Shown here in pieces: positions 1-5,103 of a stretch of 5,103 nucleotides of DNA (position 1 is the first letter of the stretch; each line of letters begins with the position of its first letter). The DNA lies in contig CAYLZW010000389.1 in NCBI GenBank assembly GCA_964388085.1, positions 1 through 5,103 on the forward strand, written 5' to 3'. The notes under the pieces are model-generated. The model saw only the letters and a program-made list of their open reading frames with translations. It searched no databases and was not told the origin of the DNA. Position numbers and translations under genes: made by a program. This DNA comes from CAYLZW01 sp964388085 (GTDB taxonomy: Bacteria; Myxococcota; UBA727; CAYLZW01).

Positions 1-66
1 CTGGGCGAGGTGCTCGACGAGATCAGCGTCTTCTACGCCAAGCAGCTCAAGGACCTCTCGGGCTGA
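1..66 (+). CDS. 3' end of an unidentified reading frame (possibly GspF/PilC-like), not ActC
   Basis: Frame 1 is open from the window edge to a TGA at 64-66. It gives a 21-residue hydrophilic, helix-like peptide containing LDEISVFYAKQLKDL. Its codons end mostly in G or C, as in real genes of this genome, whereas frame 3 over the same bases gives an Arg/Gln-rich peptide typical of a shadow frame. ActC should have a hydrophobic helix and loop just before its LKDLVT segment, and neither frame supplies one. The pattern L-DEIS-FY resembles the L..(I/V)..FY segment of type II secretion F / type IV pilus PilC proteins, but 21 residues are too few to assign a family. The TGA is probably not this protein's natural end, because it falls inside sequence that is ActC in another frame. 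The piece is read as foreign sequence joined to actC by rearrangement or misassembly. Confidence 0.35.
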   Translation: MGEVLDEISVFYAKQLKDLSG

Positions 67-623
67 AGGACCTCGTCACCGTCCGGCACATCGAGAACAT
101 GACCAAGATCATCCTCGTGACGGGGTCCATGGTCGGCTACGCGTACGCCATGGAGTTCTTCATCGCCTGGTATTCGGGCAATGAATATGAGGGCTTCGCG
201 TTCATCAATCGCGCGTTCGGCCCGTACTGGTGGGCGTACTGGATCATGATCAGCTGCAACGTCATCACGCCGCAGCTGTTCTGGTTCCGAAAGATCCGCA
301 CCAACGTGACCATCGTGTGGATCCTCAGCATCTTCGTGAACATCGGCATGTGGTTCGAGCGCTTCGTCATCACGGTGACCAGCCTCGCGCACGACTTCCT
401 GCCGTCGAGCTGGGACTACTTCGTGCCGCGGCCGTTCGACTTGATCATCCTCGTCGGCAGCTTCGGCCTGTTCTTTACGCTGTTCTTGCTGTTCTGCCGT
501 TTCTTCCCCGTCATCGCGATGGCGGAGGTCAAGGCCGTGATGCCGCAGGCGAACCCGCACTTCCACCTGCCCATTGAGCAAGGGCCGGAGTTTTCGACGC
601 AGCAGCCGGCGGAGAGGCACTGA
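60..623 (+). CDS. actC: ActC, NrfD-like integral membrane subunit of alternative complex III (3' part only)
   Basis: ActC is the NrfD/PsrC-type membrane subunit of ACIII and in known structures holds the quinol site near the periplasmic face. Only the C-terminal part is present. Recognisable sequence starts at GLKDLVTVRHIEN (from base 60) and ends at the TGA 621-623. Counting from the ATG at 99, four membrane helices lie at about residues 4-26, 42-63, 69-93 and 113-138. Family-typical motifs include EFFIAWYSGN, the WWAYW region, NIGMWFERFVI and a cytoplasmic tail with HFHLP. Full ActC proteins have roughly 450-480 residues and ten helices, so about six helices are missing. The ATG at 99 sits inside a conserved region just before a helix and has no clear ribosome site, so it is unlikely to be a true start. 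Frame 3 stays open back to base 3, but bases 3-59 give no ActC-like sequence. The stop overlaps the actD start by one base (TGATG). Confidence 0.88.
   Translation, partial: GLKDLVTVRHIENMTKIILVTGSMVGYAYAMEFFIAWYSGNEYEGFAFINRAFGPYWWAYWIMISCNVITPQLFWFRKIRTNVTIVWILSIFVNIGMWFERFVITVTSLAHDFLPSSWDYFVPRPFDLIILVGSFGLFFTLFLLFCRFFPVIAMAEVKAVMPQANPHFHLPIEQGPEFSTQQPAERH
611..617 (+). promoter_or_regulatory. Ribosome binding site of actD
   Basis: GGAGAGG lies 5 bases before the ATG at 623, inside the last codons of actC. It supports the one-base-overlap start of actD and translational coupling to actC. Confidence 0.55.
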
Positions 624-1159
624 TGGCGACGAAGAATGGCTACGGGCTCCTCGCCCGCTATGAGACCCCGGCGGACATCTTCCACGCCTGCGAGCAGGTA
701 CGGGACGCCGGCTATTCGAAATGGGACGCGTGCACGCCCTTCCCGGTGCACGGCCTCGAGCGCGCCATGGGGCTGAAGCCGAGCATCATCCCCTGGCTCG
801 TCCTCGCCGGCGGCCTGTTCGGCGGCACGTTCGCCATCGCGTTCATGGTCTGGGTCAGCGCCTACGACTACCCGCTCAACATCGGCGGCAAGCCGACGTG
901 GAGCATCCCGGCGTTCATTCCGATCACCTTCGAGTTCACGGTCCTCATCTCGTGCCTCACCTGCTTCTTCGCGCTCTGGGGCGTCTGCCGCCTGCCGCAG
1001 CTGTTCCACCCCGCGTTCAAGTCGAAGGCGTTCGAGAAGGTCACCGACGACAAGTTCTTCATCATCATCGAGTCGGTGGACCCGAAGTTCGACTCCGGGA
1101 AGACCAAGAAGCTCCTCGAGGAGACCGGCGCGTCCCTCATCGAAGAGCTGGAGGACTGA
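623..1159 (+). CDS. actD: ActD, two-helix membrane subunit of alternative complex III (DUF3341 family)
   Basis: The protein has 178 residues, the normal size for ActD, an ACIII subunit with no cofactor that packs beside ActC/ActF and is thought to stabilise the membrane part. The N-terminal soluble domain (about 1-50) contains the family motif TPFPVHGLE at residues 38-46. Helix 1 spans about 55-78 and helix 2 about 100-122. They are joined by a loop with the highly typical YDYPLNIGGKP (81-91). A charged C-terminal domain (about 125-178) carries FFIIIE and ends in an acidic tail. The start is the ATG at 623, overlapping the actC TGA by one base and preceded by GGAGAGG. It lies between actC and actE, the standard ACIII order. 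No missing or odd residues were noticed. Confidence 0.92.
   Translation: MATKNGYGLLARYETPADIFHACEQVRDAGYSKWDACTPFPVHGLERAMGLKPSIIPWLVLAGGLFGGTFAIAFMVWVSAYDYPLNIGGKPTWSIPAFIPITFEFTVLISCLTCFFALWGVCRLPQLFHPAFKSKAFEKVTDDKFFIIIESVDPKFDSGKTKKLLEETGASLIEELED
1150..1154 (+). promoter_or_regulatory. Ribosome binding site of actE
   Basis: GGAGG lies 7 bases before the ATG at 1162 and overlaps the end of actD. It fixes the actE start two bases after the actD stop rather than any of the upstream in-frame codons. Confidence 0.65.
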
Positions 1160-1161
1160 GC

Positions 1162-2052
1162 ATGAGTCCTTGGAAGCTCCCTACCGCGCTCTTGCTCGTC
1201 GTCGTGTCGGGTGTCGCCGCTCCCGGGTGCCGGGGCTGGACCAGCGATCAGCCGCCGGTGCACATCAACCCGAACATGGACACGCAGCCGAAGCTGATGC
1301 CCTACCGCGAGAGCGACTTCTTCGCCGACGGCCGCGCCATGCAGATGCCCGTGGACGGCACCGTCGCGCGCACGCTCTCGGGCGACAGCGAGCGTGACGC
1401 CGACTACCTCGCCGTCGACGATCACTACTACCGCGGCGTCGTGAACGGCCAGGTGGTGGACACGCTGCCGAGCGAGCTCAGCGCCTCCGAGGAGCTGCTC
1501 GAGCGCGGTCGCGAGCGCTACAACATCTATTGCGCGCCCTGCCACGCGCAGCACGGCACCGGCGCCGGCCTCGTCGCCGCGCGCCTGACCATCAAGCCGC
1601 CGACCTTCCACGACGAGCTCCGTCAGAAGCGCCCGCTCGGTCACTTCTTCCGCATCATGACGCACGGCAGCCCCCTGCCCGAGGCCCGCTCGGCGCCCGA
1701 CGCCCCGCTGAACATGCCGTCGTATGCGATGCAGGTGCCGGTGCGCGATCGTTGGGCCATCGCGCTCTACGTGCGCGCGCTGCAGCGGGTGGCCAAGGGC
1801 GGCGCCTTGCCGCCGGCCGAGCCCATGACCATCAGCGCCGCTGCCGCGACCGCCACCCCGAGCGTCGCGCCCGGTCAGCCGGCTGAGATCACCTCCGCGA
1901 GCCCGAGCGGCGGCGGCGCGGAGCCTGCCGCGGAGCGACCGGGCGCCAAGGCGCCTACGGTCGGGACCGAGCGGCCCGCGCCGGCGACCCCGACGGCGAG
2001 CCCGACGCCCAACCCACCGACGCCGAGCGAAGGCGCGGAGGTTCAGCAATGA
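1162..2052 (+). CDS. actE: ActE, mono-haem cytochrome c lipoprotein of alternative complex III
   Basis: ActE is the mono-haem c subunit of ACIII, held at the periplasmic face by a lipid anchor. It takes part in electron transfer to the acceptor or oxidase. The protein has 296 residues. A signal peptide (residues 1-22) ends in APGC, giving a lipidated Cys23, although Pro at the -2 position is unusual for a lipobox. An N-terminal segment typical of ActE (NPNMDTQPK at 38-44, FFADGRAM at 53-60) precedes the cytochrome domain. The haem motif is C124-A-P-C127-H128. The likely axial methionine is M185 in NMPSYA, followed by VPVRDRWAIALYVRALQ (192-208). From about residue 216 the protein becomes a low-complexity tail of about 80 residues rich in Pro, Ala, Thr, Ser and Gly. 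Many ActE proteins end soon after the RALQ helix, so the tail is an extension. The start is set by GGAGG 7 bases upstream. The stop overlaps actF (ATGA). Confidence 0.92.
   Translation: MSPWKLPTALLLVVVSGVAAPGCRGWTSDQPPVHINPNMDTQPKLMPYRESDFFADGRAMQMPVDGTVARTLSGDSERDADYLAVDDHYYRGVVNGQVVDTLPSELSASEELLERGRERYNIYCAPCHAQHGTGAGLVAARLTIKPPTFHDELRQKRPLGHFFRIMTHGSPLPEARSAPDAPLNMPSYAMQVPVRDRWAIALYVRALQRVAKGGALPPAEPMTISAAAATATPSVAPGQPAEITSASPSGGGAEPAAERPGAKAPTVGTERPAPATPTASPTPNPPTPSEGAEVQQ
1807..2049 (+). other. Region encoding the Pro/Ala/Thr-rich low-complexity tail of ActE
   Basis: This stretch encodes about residues 216-296 of ActE, beyond the last cytochrome helix. The composition is dominated by Ala, Pro, Thr, Ser, Gly and Glu, with short runs such as ATPTASPTPNPPTPSEG near the end. 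There is no predicted membrane span, no Cys and no His, so it binds no haem. It is expected to be disordered in the periplasm and may act as a tether or spacer. The codon use matches the rest of the gene, so I see no sign of a frameshift. Confidence 0.7.
2037..2041 (+). promoter_or_regulatory. Ribosome binding site of actF
   Basis: GGAGG lies 7 bases before the ATG at 2049, inside the last codons of actE. It supports the 4-base ATGA overlap as the real actF start. Confidence 0.65.
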
Positions 2053-3269
2053 GCGCCCATGACGTGAAGATCCCCGAGGACGTCGAGGTCACGTCCGCGA
2101 CCCTCTGGAGCAAGCTGCCGCTCATCGGCCTCGTGCTCGGCGTGCTCGGCCTCGCCGGCACGTTCGCCACCTGGGGCGCCAATCGCGATTATCTGCTGCA
2201 CTCCTATGTCTTCGCGTACATGACCGTGCTGAGCATCTCGCTCGGCGGCCTCGTGTTCGTGCTCATTCAACACGTCGTGCGCGCCGGCTGGTCCGCCACC
2301 ACGCGGCGCATCGCGGAGAACGCAGCCCTCGCCACCTGGGTGTTGGTGCTGCTGTTCATTCCCATCGCGCTGTTCGCCCACGACGTCTTTCCGTGGACAC
2401 ACGAAGAGCACATGGACGCCATTCTGCAGAAGAAGGCGCCCTACCTGAACACCACGTTCTTCTACGTGCGCGCGGTCGTGTACTTCGTCATCTGGGTCGC
2501 GCTCGCGTTCGTGCTGCACAAGCGCTCGGTCGCCATGGACACCGCGCCCTTCGCCGAGCGCGAGAGCCGCACGCGCTTTTTGTGGAAGCTCTCGGCCGCC
2601 GGCGTGTTCCTCTACGCGATGAGCCAGACCTTCGCCGCCTTCGACTGGCTGATGAGCCTGCAGCCGCACTGGTACTCGACGATGTTCGGCGTGTACTACT
2701 TCGCGGGCTCCGCGCTCGGCATCTACGCCTTCGTCACGCTCGTCGCCATGGGCCTGCAGCGCTCGGGGCTCGCCAAGTCCTCCGTCACGACGGAGCACTA
2801 CCACGACCTCGGCAAGTTCCTGTTCGGCCACACCATCTTCTGGGCCTACATCGCCTTCAGCCAGTTCATGCTGATCTGGTACGCGAACATCCCCGAGGAG
2901 GTGGAGTTCTTCTACCACCGCGCGCACCCGGAGCACGGCTGGGCCATCGTCAGCTACGCGCTGCCGATCACGAACTTCTTCATCCCGTTCTTCTTCCTGC
3001 TCTCGCGGCACGTCAAGCGCAACAGGCCGCTGCTCGCCGTGGGTGCATTTTACACGCTCGTCGTGCACATCCTCGACGTGTACTGGCTGGTGATGCCGAC
3101 CGCGAAGGGCTCGCACTTCCCCGATCCGCGCATGTGGATCGACCTGTGCGCGCTCGTCGGTGTGGGCGGGATCTACATGGCCGTCTTCGGTTGGCATCAG
3201 AACAAGCATCGAGTGGTCGCCGTCGGCGATCCGCGGATCGAGGAGAGCCTCGTCCACGAGAATTATTGA
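2049..3269 (+). CDS. actF: ActF, polytopic membrane subunit of alternative complex III
   Basis: ActF is the second large NrfD-like membrane subunit of ACIII, related to ActC. It is thought to contribute to the membrane core and a possible proton route. The 406-residue length fits the family. I count ten hydrophobic helices at about 23-42, 50-75, 90-110, 136-156, 178-198, 208-233, 256-278, 296-318, 326-348 and 362-381. Family-typical motifs are FPWTHEEHMD and KKAPYLN (114-134), FDWLMSLQPHWYSTMFG (198-214), DLGKFLFGH (253-261), SQFMLIWYANIPEE (271-284) and the D343/W346 region of helix 9. The start is the ATG at 2049, overlapping the actE stop and preceded by GGAGG. A 49-base gap follows, the longest untranslated stretch in the window. 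I saw no clear hairpin terminator in it. Confidence 0.93.
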   Translation: MSAHDVKIPEDVEVTSATLWSKLPLIGLVLGVLGLAGTFATWGANRDYLLHSYVFAYMTVLSISLGGLVFVLIQHVVRAGWSATTRRIAENAALATWVLVLLFIPIALFAHDVFPWTHEEHMDAILQKKAPYLNTTFFYVRAVVYFVIWVALAFVLHKRSVAMDTAPFAERESRTRFLWKLSAAGVFLYAMSQTFAAFDWLMSLQPHWYSTMFGVYYFAGSALGIYAFVTLVAMGLQRSGLAKSSVTTEHYHDLGKFLFGHTIFWAYIAFSQFMLIWYANIPEEVEFFYHRAHPEHGWAIVSYALPITNFFIPFFFLLSRHVKRNRPLLAVGAFYTLVVHILDVYWLVMPTAKGSHFPDPRMWIDLCALVGVGGIYMAVFGWHQNKHRVVAVGDPRIEESLVHENY

Positions 3270-3306
3270 GCCGAGCAGCACGGGGCCGAGGGCTCCAGTC
3301 TCCTCT

Positions 3307-3311
3307 GAGGG
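3307..3311 (+). promoter_or_regulatory. Ribosome binding site of the small actF-SCO interval gene
   Basis: GAGGG lies 7 bases before the ATG at 3319. This decides for ATG 3319 over the in-frame but longer upstream starts, which would run back inside actF. Confidence 0.5.
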
Positions 3312-3318
3312 CAATGCG

Positions 3319-3657
3319 ATGAGTCTCGAGAGCGGTTTCGATCCGGAGCACGCGGAGCAGCACGAAGGTGCCTACGCCGCGGGTGAGCTCTATGAGCCTG
3401 ATATGGGCGGCAGCCAGCCCATGATCATCTTCACCTACATCGCCGTGCTCTCGGCGGCGTTCTTCCTCTCGCTCGGCGGGCTCTACATGTACTTCAAGTG
3501 GGAGGCGCAGACGGAGCTCGACCGCAAGGTCCGCTCCCTCGAGAGCCCCGCGCTGCAGCAGCTGCGCAGCGAGGAGCACGCGCGCCTCGAGGGCATCGAC
3601 AAGGCGATGGAGGCCGTGGCGAGCCAGTACGGCAAGAAGGGGACCGAGCAGCCATGA
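3319..3657 (+). CDS. Small single-span membrane protein between actF and SCO, function unknown
   Basis: The protein has 112 residues. A hydrophilic acidic N-terminus (1-33) is followed by one membrane helix at about 35-56, then a charged, probably coiled-coil stretch (about 60-103) with VRSLESPALQQLRSEEHARLE and IDKAMEAV, written here as adjacent pieces (71-91 and 93-100). ACIII/cox clusters commonly carry a small protein here with one helix followed by a pattern like LR..E...L..Y..VD...G..RIPI..AM. The present protein keeps the LR-EE and I-KAM ends but lacks the middle part. That comparison is from memory. By position it could be an ActG-like accessory subunit of ACIII or an oxidase assembly factor, and the sequence does not decide between them. 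The start has GAGGG 7 bases upstream. The stop overlaps the SCO start by 4 bases (ATGA), implying co-translation with the copper chaperone. Confidence 0.8.
   Translation: MSLESGFDPEHAEQHEGAYAAGELYEPDMGGSQPMIIFTYIAVLSAAFFLSLGGLYMYFKWEAQTELDRKVRSLESPALQQLRSEEHARLEGIDKAMEAVASQYGKKGTEQP
3638..3643 (+). promoter_or_regulatory. Probable ribosome binding site of the SCO gene
   Basis: AGGGGA lies 10 bases before the ATG at 3654. The spacing is a little long, so initiation may rely mostly on coupling through the ATGA overlap. Confidence 0.35.
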
Positions 3658-4571
3658 ACCTGCGCGCCGCCACCTTGATCGGCTTCGCCGTCGCGCTCGC
3701 GAGCTCCACGCTCGCGCGGCCGGCGTCCGCCGTCGGGGAGGCCGGCACGAGGGGCGCCGCGGGTGACGTGGTGGCGCCGCGCCCCAAGGCGCTGCAGAAC
3801 ATCGAGATCGAGGACAAGCTCGGCGCCAAGGTCCCGCTCGACGTGAAGCTGATCAATGACGCCGGCGAGCCCGTACGCCTCGGGGACTACTTCTCGGGGG
3901 CGGCCACGCCAGGCGCGCGCGGCAAGCCGGTGCTGCTCACGCTCGGCTACTACGAGTGCCCGATGCTGTGCTCGCTCGTGCTGAACTCTACGCTCGAGGC
4001 CCTGAAGAAGGTCTCGCTCGATGTCGGCGAGGACTTCAACGTCGTCACCGTCAGCATCAACCCGAGGGAGTCGGTCGAGATCGCGAAGATGAAGCGCGAC
4101 AACTATCTGAAGGAATACGACCGCGAGGGCGCCGCCGCGGGCTGGCGCTTCCACGTCGCCGAAGAGGACGAGGTCAAGCGCCTCGCGGACGCGGTCGGCT
4201 TCCAGTACCGCTGGGACGAGACGCAGGAGCAGTTCGCGCACAGCGCCGGCATCTTCTTCCTCGCGCCCGACGGTACGCTCACCCGCACCCTGTACGGCCT
4301 CAGCTACAGCGCCACCGACGTGAAGTTCGCCTTGATGGAGGCTTCACGAGGTGAGGTGGGCAGCGTCGGCGATCGCATCCTGATGTCGTGCTTCCAGTAC
4401 ACGCCCGACGGTCAGCGTTACGGCGTCTACGTGTTCGGCGTCATGCGGCTCGGCGGGGTGCTTACGATTCTCTTCCTCGGAACGATGCTGTTCGTGCTCT
4501 GGCGGCGAGAGCGGCGCTTGCGTGGCTCGCGGACGAATGCCTCGCCCCCGGGCCCGTCGCAAAGCGTGTAG
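3654..4571 (+). CDS. SCO1/SenC/PrrC-family copper chaperone for cytochrome c oxidase, C-terminally anchored
   Basis: SCO proteins are thioredoxin-fold copper chaperones that help assemble the CuA centre of oxidase subunit II. The 305-residue protein shows a Sec signal peptide (1-26, with a possible cleavage after ASA) and then a thioredoxin-like domain. The copper motif is C102-P-M-L-C106 in GYYECPMLCS, and the third ligand is H196 in QFAHSAGIFF. The partner strand DFNVVTVSINPRES (127-140) and FLAPDGTLTRTLYG (202-215) are typical of the family. After the domain come a SCFQYTPDGQRYG segment with an extra Cys246 and then a C-terminal membrane helix (about 259-283) followed by an Arg-rich tail. 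Classical SCO proteins are anchored at the N-terminus, but the C-anchored form with the CF.Y motif is common beside ACIII/oxidase clusters. The ATG start overlaps the upstream stop. coxB, the likely client, begins 10 bases downstream. Confidence 0.9.
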   Translation: MNLRAATLIGFAVALASSTLARPASAVGEAGTRGAAGDVVAPRPKALQNIEIEDKLGAKVPLDVKLINDAGEPVRLGDYFSGAATPGARGKPVLLTLGYYECPMLCSLVLNSTLEALKKVSLDVGEDFNVVTVSINPRESVEIAKMKRDNYLKEYDREGAAAGWRFHVAEEDEVKRLADAVGFQYRWDETQEQFAHSAGIFFLAPDGTLTRTLYGLSYSATDVKFALMEASRGEVGSVGDRILMSCFQYTPDGQRYGVYVFGVMRLGGVLTILFLGTMLFVLWRRERRLRGSRTNASPPGPSQSV

Positions 4572-4574
4572 GAA
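4570..4574 (+). promoter_or_regulatory. Ribosome binding site of coxB
   Basis: AGGAA overlaps the SCO stop codon and lies 7 bases before the ATG at 4582. This selects ATG 4582 over ATG 4586, which is in another frame. Confidence 0.5.
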
Positions 4575-4581
4575 CAACGCG

Positions 4582-5103
4582 ATGAATGAACAAATCCCCG
4601 ATCTCCTGAAGGTGCCCTTCTCGGTGGACAGTCTCTGGCTGCCCGAGGCCGCGAGCGTCACGACGCCGTCCGTCGATGATCCCTTCTGGCTCATCTACTG
4701 GACCTGCGCGACCGCCTTCGTCCTCACGATGGTGCCGATGTTCTGGTTCATGTGGCGGTATCGCCGCAAGTCCCCGGACCAGAAGGCGGAGAGCCAGACC
4801 GACCACAACCAGCTGCTCGAGATCGCGTGGTCGGCCATCCCGCTCGTGTTCTTCGTGATCATCTTCGTCTGGGGCTTCCGCGGCTTCCTCGACCTGCAGA
4901 CGCCGCCCGGCGACGCCATGGTCCTGCGCGTCACCGGCCAGAAATGGCAATGGACGGTGAAGTACGAGGACGCCGGCCTCACGCTGACCGGGCAGGGCGT
5001 CGAGATCCCGGTGCCGGAGGGCAAGCCCGTCAAGCTCGTCATGACGAGCGTCGACGTGCTGCACAGCTTCTTCATCCCGAACTTCCGCCAGAAGATGGAC
5101 GTG
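4582..5103 (+). CDS. coxB: CoxB, cytochrome c oxidase subunit II (5' part, cut by window end)
   Basis: Subunit II accepts electrons from cytochrome c, or directly from ACIII, at its binuclear CuA site and passes them to subunit I. The first 174 residues are present and the frame is open to the window end. A short N-terminal region with LWLPEAASVTTPSVDD (18-33) leads into helix 1 (about 35-57) and helix 2 (about 81-99). E80 in LLEIAWSAIP is the conserved glutamate at the mouth of the K proton channel in A-type oxidases. The cupredoxin domain starts with GQKWQWTVKY (119-128), the Trp-rich electron-entry region. It continues to DVLHSFFIPNFRQKMD (158-173), where H161 is the first CuA ligand. The CxxxCxxxH part of CuA and any fused cytochrome c domain lie beyond the window, so aa3 and caa3 types cannot be told apart. 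No cleavable signal peptide is evident. Confidence 0.93.
   Translation, partial: MNEQIPDLLKVPFSVDSLWLPEAASVTTPSVDDPFWLIYWTCATAFVLTMVPMFWFMWRYRRKSPDQKAESQTDHNQLLEIAWSAIPLVFFVIIFVWGFRGFLDLQTPPGDAMVLRVTGQKWQWTVKYEDAGLTLTGQGVEIPVPEGKPVKLVMTSVDVLHSFFIPNFRQKMDV

Noticed and set aside
99..101. ATG at 99 as the true start of a short ActC
   Set aside because: It falls within conserved ActC sequence (LKDLVTVRHIEN precedes it in frame) with no good ribosome site. A four-helix ActC would lack most of the family fold.
721..1161. Upstream in-frame extension of actE beginning inside actD
   Set aside because: It is Arg/His/Pro-rich shadow of actD. The signal peptide and the GGAGG site fix the start at 1162.
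868..2049. Minus-strand open frame (about 393 codons) antisense to actD/actE
   Set aside because: Arg- and Gly-rich product with no domain, lying wholly opposite two well-supported genes.
2043..3314. Long minus-strand open frame (about 423 codons) antisense to actF
   Set aside because: The product is rich in Arg, Glu, His and Val with no recognisable domain. It mirrors the codon bias of actF, which is unambiguous on the plus strand, so it is a GC-rich shadow.
3160..3318. Upstream extension of the small protein into the 3' end of actF
   Set aside because: The extra residues overlap actF out of frame, and the GAGGG site supports ATG 3319.
3270..3318. Possible terminator or internal promoter in the 49-base gap after actF
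   Set aside because: I found only a short direct repeat (GCCGAG at 3270 and 3286) and weak 3-4 base inverted matches. There is no T-run, stable hairpin or clear -35/-10 pair.
3498..3653. Upstream extension of the SCO frame into the small gene
   Set aside because: The extension is shadow sequence without a signal peptide. ATG 3654 gives a proper signal peptide and an ATGA overlap.
4462..5064. Minus-strand open frame antisense to SCO/coxB
   Set aside because: Low-complexity Arg/Glu/His-rich product opposite clear coxB sequence, so a shadow frame.

Overview
The window is one continuous, plus-strand, GC-rich respiratory operon. It holds the end of the genes for alternative complex III (ACIII, a quinol:cytochrome c / quinol:HiPIP oxidoreductase unrelated to cytochrome bc1) followed directly by the first genes of an aa3/caa3-type cytochrome c oxidase cluster. 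The order is actC (3' part), actD, actE, actF, a small single-membrane-span protein, a SCO1/SenC copper chaperone, and coxB (5' part, cut by the window end). No rRNA, tRNA, mobile element, CRISPR or terminator was seen.

Layout: bases 1-66 do not read as ActC. They read better in frame 1, as the tail end of a different coding sequence ending at a TGA. From about base 60 the sequence reads as the last four membrane helices of ActC to 623. ActD (623-1159), ActE (1162-2052) and ActF (2049-3269) follow with 1-4 base overlaps or a 2-base gap. After a 49-base gap come the small protein (3319-3657), then SCO (3654-4571, 4-base overlap) and CoxB (4582 to the window end, 10-base gap). Each start has a plausible purine-rich ribosome site, and the tight spacing implies one transcript with its promoter and terminator outside the window.

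How the genes work together: ActC and ActF are polytopic membrane subunits of ACIII, ActD is a two-helix subunit, and ActE is a mono-haem c lipoprotein that collects or hands on electrons on the periplasmic side. CoxB carries the CuA centre that receives electrons in the terminal oxidase, and SCO is expected to help load that copper. Keeping them in one transcript fits a stoichiometric ACIII-oxidase supercomplex carrying electrons from quinol to oxygen.

Organism: the very high GC at third codon positions, the ACIII-SCO-cox arrangement and the style of the proteins suggest an aerobic member of Myxococcota (former Deltaproteobacteria, perhaps Polyangia). This is inference from general resemblance, and other ACIII-bearing phyla such as Acidobacteriota or Gemmatimonadota cannot be excluded. 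I see no wholly new system. The points most worth a second look are the apparent junction at the left edge, the short form of the small protein between actF and SCO, the long Pro/Ala/Thr-rich tail of ActE, and the C-terminally anchored SCO protein.
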